Part shown: positions 11,801 to 22,330 of the stretch, piece by piece
Numbering within the stretch: the first letter of the stretch is position 1
Layout: every line of letters starts with the position of its first letter
DNA from: Bolinopsis microptera
Lineage: Eukaryota; Ctenophora; Tentaculata; Lobata; Bolinopsidae
Length of the DNA stretch: 64,000 nt
Direction: 5' to 3'
Assembly (NCBI RefSeq): GCF_026151205.1
Contig: NC_087082.1
Coordinates: 558,001-622,000, forward strand
Made by a program: the position numbers and the translations under genes
The notes under the pieces: model-generated
The model's input: only the letters and a program-made list of their open reading frames with translations
The model's database searches: none
What the model was told of the DNA's origin: nothing

Positions 11801-14800
11801 ATAGGAAGTGTCACAGTGCTGTAACATACCTTATCATGATAGGAAGTGTCACAGTGCTGTAACATACCTTATCATGATAGGAAGTGTCACAGTGCTGTAA
11901 CATACCTTATCATGATAGGAAGTGTCACAGTGCTGTAACATACCTTATCATGATAGGAAGTGTCACAGTGCTGCAACATACCTTATCATGAGAGGAAGTG
12001 TCACAGTGCTGTAACATACCTTATCATGATAGGAAGTGTCACAGTGCTGTAACATACCTCATCATGATAGGAAGTGTCACAGTGCTGTAACATACCTTAT
12101 CATGATAGGAAGTGTCACAGTGCTGTAACATACCTTATCATGATAGGAAGTATCACAGTGCTGTAACATACCTTATCATGATAGGAAGTGTCACAGTGCT
12201 GTAACATACCTTATCATGATAGGAAGTGTCACAGTGCTGTAACATACCTTATCATGATAGGAAGTGTCACAGTGCTGTAACATACCTTATCATGATAGGA
12301 AGTATCACAGTGCTGTAACATACCTTATCATGATAGGAAGTGTCACAGTGCTGTAACATACCTTATCATGATAGGAAGTGTCACAGTGCTGTAACATACC
12401 TTATCATGATAGGAAGTGTCACAGTGCTGTAACATACCTTATCATGATAGGAAGTATCACAGTGCTGTAACGTACCTTATCATGATAGGAAGTGTCACAG
12501 TGCTGTAACGTACCTTATCATGATAGGAAGTGTCACAGTGCTGTAACATACCTTATCATGATAGGAAGTGTCACAGTGCTGTAACATACCTTATCATGAT
12601 AGGAAGTGTCACAGTGCTGTAACATACCTTATCATGATAGGAAGTGTCACAGTGCTGTAACATACCTTATCATGATAGGAAGTGTCACAGTGCTGCAACA
12701 TACCTTATCATGAGAGGAAGTGTCACAGTGCTGTAACATACCTTATCATGATAGGAAGTGTCACAGTGCTGTAACATACCTCATCATGATAGGAAGTGTC
12801 ACAGTGCTGTAACATACCTTATCATGATAGGAAGTGTCACAGTGCTGTAACATACCTTATCATGATAGGAAGTATCACAGTGCTGTAACATACCTTATCA
12901 TGATAGGAAGTGTCACAGTGCTGTAACATACCTTATCATGATAGGAAGTGTCACAGTGCTGTAACATACCTTATCATGATAGGAAGTGTCACAGTGCTGT
13001 AACATACCTTATCATGATAGGAAGTGTCACAGTGCTGTAACATACCTTATCATGATAGGAAGTGTCACAGTGCTGTAACATACCTTATCATGATAGGAAG
13101 TGTCACAGTGCTGTAACATACCTTATCATGATAGGAAGTATCACAGTGCTGTAACATACCTTATCATGATAGGAAGTGTCACAGTGCTGTAACATACCTT
13201 ATCATGATAGGAAGTGTCACAGTGCTGTAACATACCTTATCATGATAGGAAGTGTCACAGTGCTGTAACATACCTTATCATGATAGGAAGTGTCACAGTG
13301 CTGTAACATACCTTATCATGATAGGAAGTATCACAGTGCTGTAACATACCTTATCATGATAGGAAGTATCACAGTGCTGTAACATACCTTATCGTGATAG
13401 GAAGTGTCACAGTGCTCTAACATACCTTATCGTGATAGGAAGTGTCACAGTGCTGTAACATACCTTATCATGATAGGAAGTGTCACAGTGCTGTAACATA
13501 CCTTATCATGATAGGAAGTGTCACAGTGCTGTAACATACCTTATCATGATAGGAAGTGTCACAGTGCTGTAACATACCTTATCATGATAGGAAGTGTCAC
13601 AGTGCTGTAACATACCTTATCATGATAGGAAGTGTCACAGTGCTGTAACATACCTTATCATGATAGGAAGTGTCACAGTGCTGTAACATACCTTATCATG
13701 ATAGGAAGTGTCACAGTGCTGTAACGTACCTTATCATGATAGGAAGTGTCACAGTGCTGTAACATACCTTATCATGATAGGAAGTGTCACAGTGCTGTAA
13801 CATACCTTATCATGATAGGAAGTGTCACAGTGCTGTAACATACCTTATCATGATAGGAAGTGTCACAGTGCTGTAACATACCTTATCATGATAGGAAGTG
13901 TCACAGTGCTGTAACATACCTTATCATGATAGGAAGTGTCACAGTGCTGTAACATACCTTATCATGATAGGAAGTGTCACAGTGCTGTAACATACCTTAT
14001 CATGATAGGAAGTGTCACAGTGCTGTAACATACCTTATCATGATAGGAAGTGTCACAGTGCTGTAACATACCTTATCATGATAGGAAGTGTCACAGTGCT
14101 GTAACATACCTTATCATGATAGGAAGTGTCACAGTGCTGTAACATACCTTATCATGATAGGAAGTGTCACAGTGCTGTAACATACCTTATCATGATAGGA
14201 AGTGTCACAGTGCTGTAACATACCTTATCATGATAGGAAGTGTCACAGTGCTGTAACATACCTTATCATGATAGGAAGTGTCACAGTGCTGTAACATACC
14301 TTATCATGATAGGAAGTGTCACAGTGCTGTAACATACCTTATCATGATAGGAAGTTTCACAGTGCTGTAACATACCTTATCATGATAGGAAGTGTCACAG
14401 TGCTGTAACATACCTTATCATGATAGGAAGTGTCACAGTGCTGTAACGTACCTTATCATGATAGGAAGTGTCACAGTGCTGTAACATACCTTATCGGACT
14501 TTTGAAAGGAAATTAATTGGACGCTGGAGGTACTAGCGTTCATTTAAATGTCCGTTCAAATAAATTCCTGTAGGGTAGTGAAATTATATACTGATCATGA
14601 ATGCCTTCGAGCTTTTATTTTAATGTCCGGTCAAATAAATAATAATAATAACTTCAGGTATGTGGTAAGATACGATGATAGTTCCATCTTCACCCTCCAG
14701 CACTGTCGAGTCTAGCAGTTTCCTCCCTCCCTCACCCCTTGAGAATTCTATCCTGGCTCGTGGACTGGGATTTCCTGGAAGTTATGTGTCATCACATTAT

Positions 14801-17800
14801 TTTCAATTGTGGTTAAAAAACATAGCTATGATTGAATATCGTAAGCGGTATGGTTAATTGTTTTGTTTTATACAGATGGTACAAATACTGACCCTGAGCT
14901 CTTGCTTCTTACAGTAGCAACATTAGTAACCATGGTAACTACAAATACTGACCCTGAGCTCTTGCTTCTAACAGTAGCAACATTAGTAACCATGGTAACT
15001 ACAAATACTGACCCTGAGCTCTTGCTTCTAACAGTAGCAACATTAGTAACCATGGTAACTACAAATACTGACCCTGAGCTCTTGCTTCTAACAGTAGCAA
15101 AATTAGTAATCATGGTAACTACAAATACTGACCCTGAGCTCTTGCTTCTAACATTAGCAACATTAGTAACAATGGTAACTACAAATACTGACCCTGAGCT
15201 CTTGCTTTTAACAGTAGCAACATTAGTGACCATGGTAACTACAAATACTGACCCTGAGCTCTTGCTTCTAACAGTAGCAACATTAGTAACCATGGTAACT
15301 ACAAATACTGACCCTGAGCTCTTGCTTCTAACAGTAGCAACATTAGTAACCATGGTAACTACAAATACTGACCCTGAGCTCTTGCTTCTAACAGTAGCAA
15401 CATTAGTAACCATGGTAACTATAAATACTGACCCTGAGCTCTTGCTTCTAACAGTAGCAAAATTAGTACTTTAGTAACCACGGTAACTACAAATACTGAC
15501 CCTGAGCTCTTGCTTCTAACAGTAGCAACATTAGTAACTATAAATACTGACCCTGAGCTCTTGCTTCTAACAGTAGCAACATTAATAACCATGGTAACTA
15601 TAAATACTGACCCTGAGCTCTTGCTTTTAACAGTAGCAACATTAGTAACTATAAATACTGACCCTGAGCTCTTGCTTCTAACAGTAGCAACATTAATAAC
15701 CATGGTAACTATAAATACTGACCCTGAGCTCTTGCTTCTAACAGTAGCAACATTAGTACTTTAGTAACCATGGTAACTACAAATACTGACCCTGAGCTCT
15801 TGCTTCTAGCAGTAGACTGTCTCCCTCCCTGAGGTTGTGGGACCGCAGCGGCTTTATCACTGAATTAACAGGTCTGTTACTGTTAGTGTTACTAGTAATA
15901 CTGCTATAAAATCCGGTGCATATTTCGTTATATAGTTGGATGTTAAGTTAGACTTGAAAAGCTGACGGGAGATAGCGAAATTTGTCGCTATTACAAGTGG
16001 TAATAATTATATAATTGCAAACCCAAATCGAACTTGACGCAAACAGGGAGGAAAGGGTGGGCTACTTAATTCAATGTGACACGTGTGGAGCTGAGAGCCG
16101 CGCAGAGCAGAAAGTATTTATTACAATTGCAGACAAAGGAGGAGCGACACTGATTATGGACTACAGAACAGTGATGAAATCAGTTGTGTCTAGTTTTTTT
16201 TACGCACCCTGTATTTGTAAAACCACAGTTTAAAAAAGTAAATTTATTTTTCCTATTTTGGTTTGAAGCTATTTTGGTTTGAAGCTAAACTAAATCACGA
16301 TATCAATGTTTTTATATGGATGCAAGGTCATTCAGTTTCTAGTACAACTAAAGAACCAACCCCGTATATATTTAAACACGTAACTGGAAAGGGTTTACTT
16401 ACTTGTGAGGTAGTTGTAAGTTGTGTCAGTACAACTACCACATGTTACTTACTTGTGAGGTAGTTGTAAGTTGTGTCAATACAACTACCACATGTTTACT
16501 TACTTGTGAGGTAGTTGTAAGTTGTGTCAATACAACTACCACATGTTTACTTACTTGTGAGGTAGTTGTAAGTTGTGTCAATACAACTACCACATGTTTA
16601 CTTACTTGTGAGGTAGTTGTAAGTTGTGTCAATACAACTACCACATGTTTACTTACTTGTGAGGTAGTTGTAAGTTGTGTCAGTACAACTACCACATGTT
16701 TACTTACTTGTGAGGTAGTTGTAAGTTGTGTCAATACAACTACCACATGTTTACTTACTTGTGAGGTAGTTGTAAGTTGTGTCAATACAACTACCACATG
16801 TTTACTTACTTGTGAGGTAGTTGTAAGTTGTGTCAGTACAACTACCACATGTTTACTTACTTGTGAGGTAGTTGTAAGTTGTGTCAGTACAACTACCACA
16901 TGTTTACTTACTTGTGAGGTAGTTGTAAGTTGTGTCAATACAACTACCACATGTTTACTTACTTGTGAGGTAGTTGTAAGTTGTGTCAATACAACTACCA
17001 CATGTTTACTTACTTGTGAGGTAGTTGTAAGTTGTGTCAATACAACTACCACATGTTTACTTACTTGTGAGGTAGTTGTAAGTTGTGTCAATACAACTAC
17101 CACATGTTTACTTACTTGTGAGGTAGTTGTAAGTTGTGTCAGTACAACTACCACATGTTTACTTACTTGTGAGGTAGTTGTAAGTTGTGTCAATACAACT
17201 ACCACATGTTTACTTACTTGTGAGGTAGTTGTAAGTTGTGTCAGTACAACTACCACATGTTTACTTACTTGTGAGGTAGTTGTAAGTTGTGTCAATACAA
17301 CTACCACAAGACTTCCGGCAATTAGGAGCAACGTACCCGTTATCAACTCTCGGGTCACACATACCAGACCTGGCCAAGTAGTAAAGTGGTAAAGTGGTAA
17401 AGTGGTAAAGTGGTAAAGTGGTAAAGTGGTAAAGTGGTAAAGTGGTAAAGTGGTAAAGTGGTAAAGTGGTAAAGTGGTAAAGTGGTAAAGTGGTAAAGTG
17501 GTAAAGTAGCCAAGTGGCAAAGTTGTAGAGTGGTAAAGTGGTAAAGTGGCCAAGTAGTAAAGTGGTAAAGTAGCCAAGTGGTAAAGTTGGGTGTTTGTTG
17601 GGATTTGTGTGGATCAAATGAGATTCAATATGTTTGAATCGTATGGTCACGCATTGATCGTGAGAACGCTCACCCGTTAAATTGTTAAAACTAGGACCGT
17701 GTTTCACACAAAACAAACCATCATTCTGTCAATAAATATGCTGATCACATTTAACGGTTAAATGTTAACAAGGATTGTTCACTTACTCGGCCCAGATAGG

Positions 17801-17872
17801 ACAATACCGATGGTTATCTTTGCATTCTTCTCCAAACACACCCACCAATAAACTCAAAACAATCAGCAGCAT
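2884..17872 (-). CDS. gene A: secreted ShKT plus Ig-like domain protein, 15 exons, 477 aa
   Basis: Coding exons (descending): 17872-17787, 17369-17269, 15859-15791, 14774-14653, 9654-9558, 7801-7725, 7073-6968, 6826-6710, 5970-5944, 5600-5547, 5433-5380, 4426-4260, 3617-3516, 3258-3142, 3021-2884. Every intron is GT-AG and every junction phase matches, giving 1434 coding bases. Residues 1-14 form a signal peptide (MLLIVLSLLVGVFG). Residues 17-53 carry six cysteines (17, 24, 33, 46, 50, 53) in the ShKT pattern with WA before the third and RKSCGSC at the end. Ig-like domains follow at about 64-158, 160-257, 258-327 and 360-455, with cues such as EGDSLLLEARAQGNPSP, GLGDSGVY and SGEYMF. No transmembrane segment or anchor was seen, so the product is probably extracellular. 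ShKT occurs in many non-toxin secreted proteins and nothing here shows toxicity. Function is unknown. Exon 6 has a weak donor (GTTTAG). Confidence is high for the exon chain and moderate for the exact Ig count. Confidence 0.85.
3603..3916 (-). repeat. 46-bp minisatellite containing exon 13 acceptor
   Basis: About seven units of 46 bp. On the minus strand each unit ends with the CCCCAG acceptor of exon 13 followed by the first 15 exonic bases (TTTGCTGAAGTGCTC). The exon-proximal unit is the real splice junction, and the others are near-identical decoys stretching into intron 12. Confidence 0.9.
4024..4262 (-). repeat. 32-bp minisatellite containing exon 12 donor
   Basis: About seven and a half units of 32 bp. 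Each minus-strand unit carries AAGTTAGTATCTTTCT, the exon 12 donor context (exon ends CAA, intron begins GTTAGT). With the 46-bp array at the other end, intron 12 (3618-4259) has a splice-site array at both ends and only about 107 bases of unique sequence. Confidence 0.9.
4444..5339 (+). mobile_element. Tigger/pogo-like DNA transposon remnant, 896 bp
   Basis: Terminal inverted repeats start CCTTATCGGACCTTATTTGG and end with its reverse complement, flanked by TA on both sides, as for Tc1/mariner-type elements. Internal sequence at about 4640-5100 reads as the C-terminal part of a pogo/Tigger DDE transposase: LLVYDVFKGHLAEKV, LVPANMTNLFQPLD and a tail ending NLFNEDDM, broken by stops and at least one frame change. 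The N-terminal DNA-binding and first catalytic parts are missing. It fills about 94 percent of intron 11 of gene A, ending 17 bases before the exon 12 acceptor cut. Confidence 0.85.
5603..5660 (-). repeat. 18-bp triplicate with CRE and CACGTG motifs at exon 10 acceptor
   Basis: Three tandem units of the form GATGACRTCACGTG directly abut the acceptor of gene A exon 10. Two contain the palindrome TGACGTCA (CREB/ATF-type site) and all three contain TCACGTGA (E-box-like). Whether they act as binding sites is unknown; here they serve as the 3' end of intron 9. Confidence 0.7.
5821..5899. repeat. 35-bp direct repeat, about 2.3 copies
   Basis: Two full units and a partial unit beginning GTCTATATATCTTACG lie in intron 9 of gene A, about 45 bases downstream (gene sense) of the donor of microexon 9. 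Confidence 0.8.
5962..6582 (-). repeat. 41-bp minisatellite containing microexon 9 acceptor
   Basis: About fifteen units of 41 bp. Each minus-strand unit contains GAACATGTTTCAG, the acceptor of exon 9, followed by the first eight exonic bases (TGCTGCTG, or TGTTGCTG in variants). The array occupies most of intron 8 (5971-6709). The unit length is not a multiple of three, so use of a distal acceptor would usually shift the frame. Confidence 0.9.
7060..7710 (-). repeat. 39/42-bp minisatellite containing exon 7 acceptor, stop-free in frame
   Basis: About sixteen units, most 39 bp and a few 42 bp, fill nearly all of intron 6 (7074-7724). Each minus-strand unit ends in a CAG acceptor followed by GTRGAAGTAGAG, the start of exon 7. 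In the exon 7 frame each unit reads VEVEFYLLITQFQ and has no stop. Exon 6 ends in phase 0 and exon 7 starts in phase 0. Confidence 0.92.
8193..8632 (-). CDS. possible alternative terminal exon or nested coding exon
   Basis: Inside intron 5 of gene A an open frame follows a strong pyrimidine tract ending CTACCCTTTCCAG at 8633. Its phase fits the exon 5 donor, so it could be an alternative last exon, adding about 146 residues rich in Ser, Thr, Pro and Tyr and ending in YPSS then TAG. It has a basic start (SKSKKSSSRRPHH) and tyrosine motifs (DDYINSPY, TYITEM, RTYSTPTY) reminiscent of a receptor tail, but no transmembrane segment was found. The +1 frame stays open past that stop to a TGA at 8072 and also looks protein-like (LHPSTLTEDHPVVTRVSLDS). 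A frameshift or alternative reading is therefore possible. Function is unknown. Confidence 0.35.
9141..9605 (-). repeat. 100-bp tandem repeat containing 48 coding bases and donor of exon 5
   Basis: Units of 100 bp begin at about 9141, 9241, 9341, 9441 and 9541; the last includes the real 3' end of exon 5. Each minus-strand unit carries 48 exonic bases (coding IAREETRSHVNVTQRT) and the GTTAGT donor, followed by intron with two copies of the CCATGGTAAC motif. Confidence 0.92.
9661..14492 (-). repeat. 38-bp minisatellite, about 127 copies, intron 4 of gene A
   Basis: A nearly pure array of a 38-bp unit (ATAGGAAGTGTCACAGTGCT then GTAACATACCTTATCATG). It runs from about 6 bases inside the exon 5 acceptor to a transposon relic at 14489. 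Variants (GTATCAC, CTCTAAC, CGTGATAG, CTGCAAC, GAGAGG, CCTCATC) allow order to be traced. One block of 19 units is duplicated at a spacing of 722 bp: the CTGCAACATA variant at 11971 recurs at 12693. No open frame spans it. Confidence 0.97.
14489..14650 (-). mobile_element. short relic related to the 4444-5339 transposon
   Basis: Begins CCTTATCGGAC after a TA, like the left tip of the transposon at 4444, and shares internal blocks (GCTGGAGG, TAGCGTTCAT, AATGTCCG, CAAATAAAT). It ends close to the donor of exon 4, beside a short TTA microsatellite. It is probably a MITE derivative of the same family. The right tip is unclear. Confidence 0.65.
14880..15812 (-). repeat. 60-bp minisatellite containing exon 3 donor
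   Basis: Sixteen occurrences of the core ACCCTGAGCTCTTGCTT, the last being the true 3' end of exon 3. Most units are 60 bp; a few lack part of the CCATGGTAAC segment. On the minus strand each carries about 25 exonic bases (ending GCTCAGG) and the donor GTCAGTATTTG. Reading through the donor in the exon 3 frame reaches a TAG. Confidence 0.93.
15870..16394. other. intron 2 unique part, nothing seen
   Basis: Unique intron sequence between the exon 3 acceptor and the 51-bp array. No coding potential or recognised element. Confidence 0.5.
16395..17312 (-). repeat. 51-bp minisatellite containing exon 2 donor (ShKT exon)
   Basis: About eighteen units of 51 bp. Each minus-strand unit has about 40 bases of exon 2 (coding CGSCIDTTYNYLT) and then GTAAGTAAACA, the donor and first intron bases. 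The exon-proximal copy is the real junction. In the exon frame, reading past any donor hits TAA within three codons, so distal donor use would end the protein soon after the ShKT domain. Confidence 0.93.
17375..17585 (-). repeat. 9-bp repeat forming the tract before exon 2 acceptor
   Basis: About twenty copies of AGTGGTAAA (minus strand TTTACCACT) lie directly upstream of the CCAG acceptor of exon 2. The pyrimidine-rich region of intron 1 is therefore made of a simple repeat. Confidence 0.9.
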
Positions 17873-18385
17873 CTCTCAGCTTTGTGATAGAAAAGTTTAA
17901 GTTTAAATAAATTTACGATCTATAATAATCAATAACTAGCAGTTGGTTACTACATAAACCAAACCAATATTTTGCTAAAGAACGAGTTAATAGGTAACGC
18001 TATAACAATGAATTAAGTACGTACTCAAAAACGGAAGTTCCTCAAATTTTCCCAGCAAGGACCGGCACAATTTTCCATTTCTCACAGCCTTTATTGGCAG
18101 CCTATTGAATCCATATATTTTGTACCAAGAATTATGCACTGCTTTAATTTTGGTCGGAAAAGCCATGAGAAGTACCGTGCTACATGACCTGGCTTACCTG
18201 TGTACCGTGCTCTATGGGTGTAATGGGTGGTTCACATATTACGCAGTCAGCCGAGGGGGATGGGGATTCCAAATGATTACGCTACTGTAATTTTTACACA
18301 ATAGCTATGTGTAAAACTGACTACAGAAAGGGGGAGGGGGTGGTACCAATTGTCCAAAATGTGATTACGTAATATGTGAACGACC
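17873..18385. other. upstream region of gene A
   Basis: Presumed 5' UTR and promoter region of gene A. No confident TATA element or other site was identified. Plus-strand open frames here look like chance. Confidence 0.4.
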
Positions 18386-18446
18386 CTTAATGGTACCCCT
18401 AATGGTACCCCTAATGGTACCCCCTAATGGTACCCCTAATGGTAGA
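18386..18446. repeat. 12-bp repeat, about five copies
   Basis: Tandem copies of AATGGTACCCCT, with one unit having an extra C. It lies outside the gene models. Confidence 0.85.
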
Positions 18447-20374
<1,928 letters not shown>

Positions 20375-20439
20375 CTTGAAGGCTGGCTGTCAATCCAGAC
20401 TACTGCATAGAGTTCCTCCGGGCCCTGAGAGTGGTGTTA

Positions 20440-21137
20440 GATACAGTTTTTCCTTTAGGAACCTAACTGACCCACTTTCCACTCCTACCTCTTCTCCTCC
20501 TTCTCCTCATCATCCTTCTACCCCTCCTCATCATCCTTCGACCCCTTCTAACACTGGCCTCCCTTTAGTCTCTCCTAAGAAGAATATCATACTCCTCGCT
20601 GGAGATTCATACTTTGAGCGACTGGAAATAGAAAAACTGGCCAAGGGTAAACAGACAGTTTTCAAAGTCGCTAAGGGTGGTTGCAAGATTGATGATGTAT
20701 TACACTCAATCGAGCAATTTGTGAGAGACCACCCCCGGCCCTGATCTAGAGATTAAGAAACTGTTTGTGTGTGTAGGGACTAACGACATACGATACTGTC
20801 AGACTGGCATATTACACCTTAAAAGCCCTCTGCAGAACTTTATGTCCAAAATTAAATCCTTCGCTCCCTTAGCAAAGATATTTGTCCAGTCCCTCCTCCC
20901 TATACCTGCTAACAGTAACCCCAAAGGAGAACAAAATGTGGTCTCTATGAGCAAATTACTCTTTAGTCTTAGTTCCAAATTTAAATTATTTTACCTAGGA
21001 ACTACCAATTATTTCCTAAGTATAGTCTAGAATCGAAGAAGTGGGATATTCACCCCAATGCTAGGGGTATGGGTGTGTTAGCAAGACACTATATCTTTCT
21101 CATTCATTCAACATGGTTTAATCCGTTGGGCTACTAA
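20440..21137 (+). pseudogene. SGNH/GDSL-hydrolase-like ORF, probably LINE ORF1 remnant
   Basis: A plus-strand protein remnant with the three hallmark blocks of SGNH hydrolases: GDS at 20601-20609 (LLAGDSYFERL), GTND at 20776-20787 (FVCVGTNDIRYC) and D-x-H-P at 21045-21056 (KWDIHPNARG). A Pro/Ser/Thr-rich linker precedes them (near 20480-20560). Two frame breaks interrupt it: near a C-rich run at about 20735, and near 21010 before the last block. CR1-group LINEs are known to carry such an esterase in ORF1, which fits the many LINE pieces nearby. No reverse transcriptase adjoins it. Confidence 0.7.
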
Positions 21138-21231
21138 AATCGGTATAAGTATGATTCATAATTTTTGTAGATAAATTATTTAGATGATGTATTAATTAGA
21201 AGTGAATTTTGGGTGATAGATACCATCGCTG

Positions 21232-21535
21232 TTCAGTACGCCGAAAAACCGATAAAAAATGATAAATTTTGTCCAAATGCGCACGTATTTCTTACGCGAG
21301 TACAATTGGTACATTAGCTGCCACGCGCCGCACATCTGACATCATAATCTAGGTTGCCTAATCAGTAATCGGCTTCATAATCCGCCTGAATACAAATTGC
21401 TACCAAAATGGTAATTTTAATGGATCTATGTCGCATGGTTGAAATGACAGATTTGAACGAAGTACGCGTACGCAAATCACTTTTGAAAATACGTATTCGT
21501 ATGCCGTACGTTTATAAGATACGCTACGTACTTAA
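21232..21535. mobile_element. MITE-like element, copy a (left of NERD gene 1)
   Basis: Begins TTCAGTACGCCG and ends ACGTACTTAA, with inverted ends resembling TTAAGTACG, flanked by CATCGCTG and CATCCTTG. The flanks look like an aged 8-bp target duplication. It shares most of its length with copies b and c but lacks an internal block present in b. Confidence 0.6.
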
Positions 21536-21747
21536 CATCCTTGGTTCTGGAATGTGAATTATGTAATACCGGGAGATGAGCCGTTTTACAATTGCTACAT
21601 GCTACACGAAAAGGTCTCTTCCTAGTCGTTGCAGTGGCCTACATCACACACATCTCTTGTACGGCGTAACAACTAACAGGTTCCTCCATTCCACTCAGTT
21701 ATCAGTGCTTACTGTCGTGCTGCATCTCGGCTGATGTTGTCAACACC

Positions 21748-21754
21748 TATAAAG
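21748..21754 (+). promoter_or_regulatory. TATA box of NERD gene 1
   Basis: TATAAAG lies in a block conserved base for base with the one before gene 2 (25604-25610). About 30 bases downstream both copies have TTACAATTA then GTGAGTGTAAATG, a possible start site and 5' UTR donor. Confidence 0.45.
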
Positions 21755-22330
21755 CTAGCAGCATCCTCGAGTTACAATTAGTGAGTGTAAATGTTCTGTC
21801 ATTTCTCTTTGTGCTCTCTGTGCGATACAAGTCGCTATGTGACGATTTCAATATCTTACGTTGTAAAGTTAGTGATAACCTAGTCGTAGTTATTAAGATA
21901 TATTATGTTAAATAAGATATATTATGTTAATTAAGATATTTTAAAATGTGTGTTGGAGTGGCCTGCATCACACACATTTATTATGTTAATCAAGGTATTT
22001 AAAAATGTGTCTTTATTTGTACGTGTCTTAATCACTCTGCACCTTAAATACCACTTTCTGTACCTGTCATTAAGTTTTCACCTCAATAAGTGGTGACCGC
22101 TGGTTTTCTACTAAGAAAGTGACAGAGCTTGGCAAGTGGCAAATCAGGGACAACTCTCACAACCAGGTTGCATATTTATAAAAATAGTTTCGGCTAAAAC
22201 CCTAAGTACTGATACTTGATGGCTGATAACTCCTAGCGTCAGAACCTCGGTATTATTTTACATTTGTTTAGCTGACAAGGTTAATTAAGACTAATATAAT
22301 TAACATTTGCACTATACAGAGAAGATTGCT
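21755..22330 (+). other. 5' leader region of NERD gene 1 with possible UTR intron
   Basis: A donor-like TTA/GTGAGTG near 21780 and an acceptor-like GCACTATACAG ending at about 22319, just before the ATG, could bound a 5' UTR intron. The same pair is kept in the gene 2 copy. One unit of the 59-bp repeat expanded in gene 2 is present near 21930-21990. Confidence 0.4.

Noticed and set aside
9661-14492. CRISPR-like array
   Set aside because: Units are contiguous with no unique spacers, and the surroundings are a spliced animal gene.
14863-15764. Repeat ORFs with the NTDPELLLLTVATL motif
   Set aside because: They arise because the 60-bp unit is 20 codons long and has no stop in that frame. The strand is opposite to gene A.
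16421-17577. 323- and 380-residue frames across the 51-bp array
   Set aside because: The 51-bp unit is 17 codons. Neither frame is the ShKT exon frame, which meets TAA in each unit.
2884-17872. Gene A as a venom toxin because of the ShKT domain
   Set aside because: ShKT domains are common in ordinary secreted proteins, and the long Ig-like region argues against a small toxin peptide. There is no evidence for toxicity.
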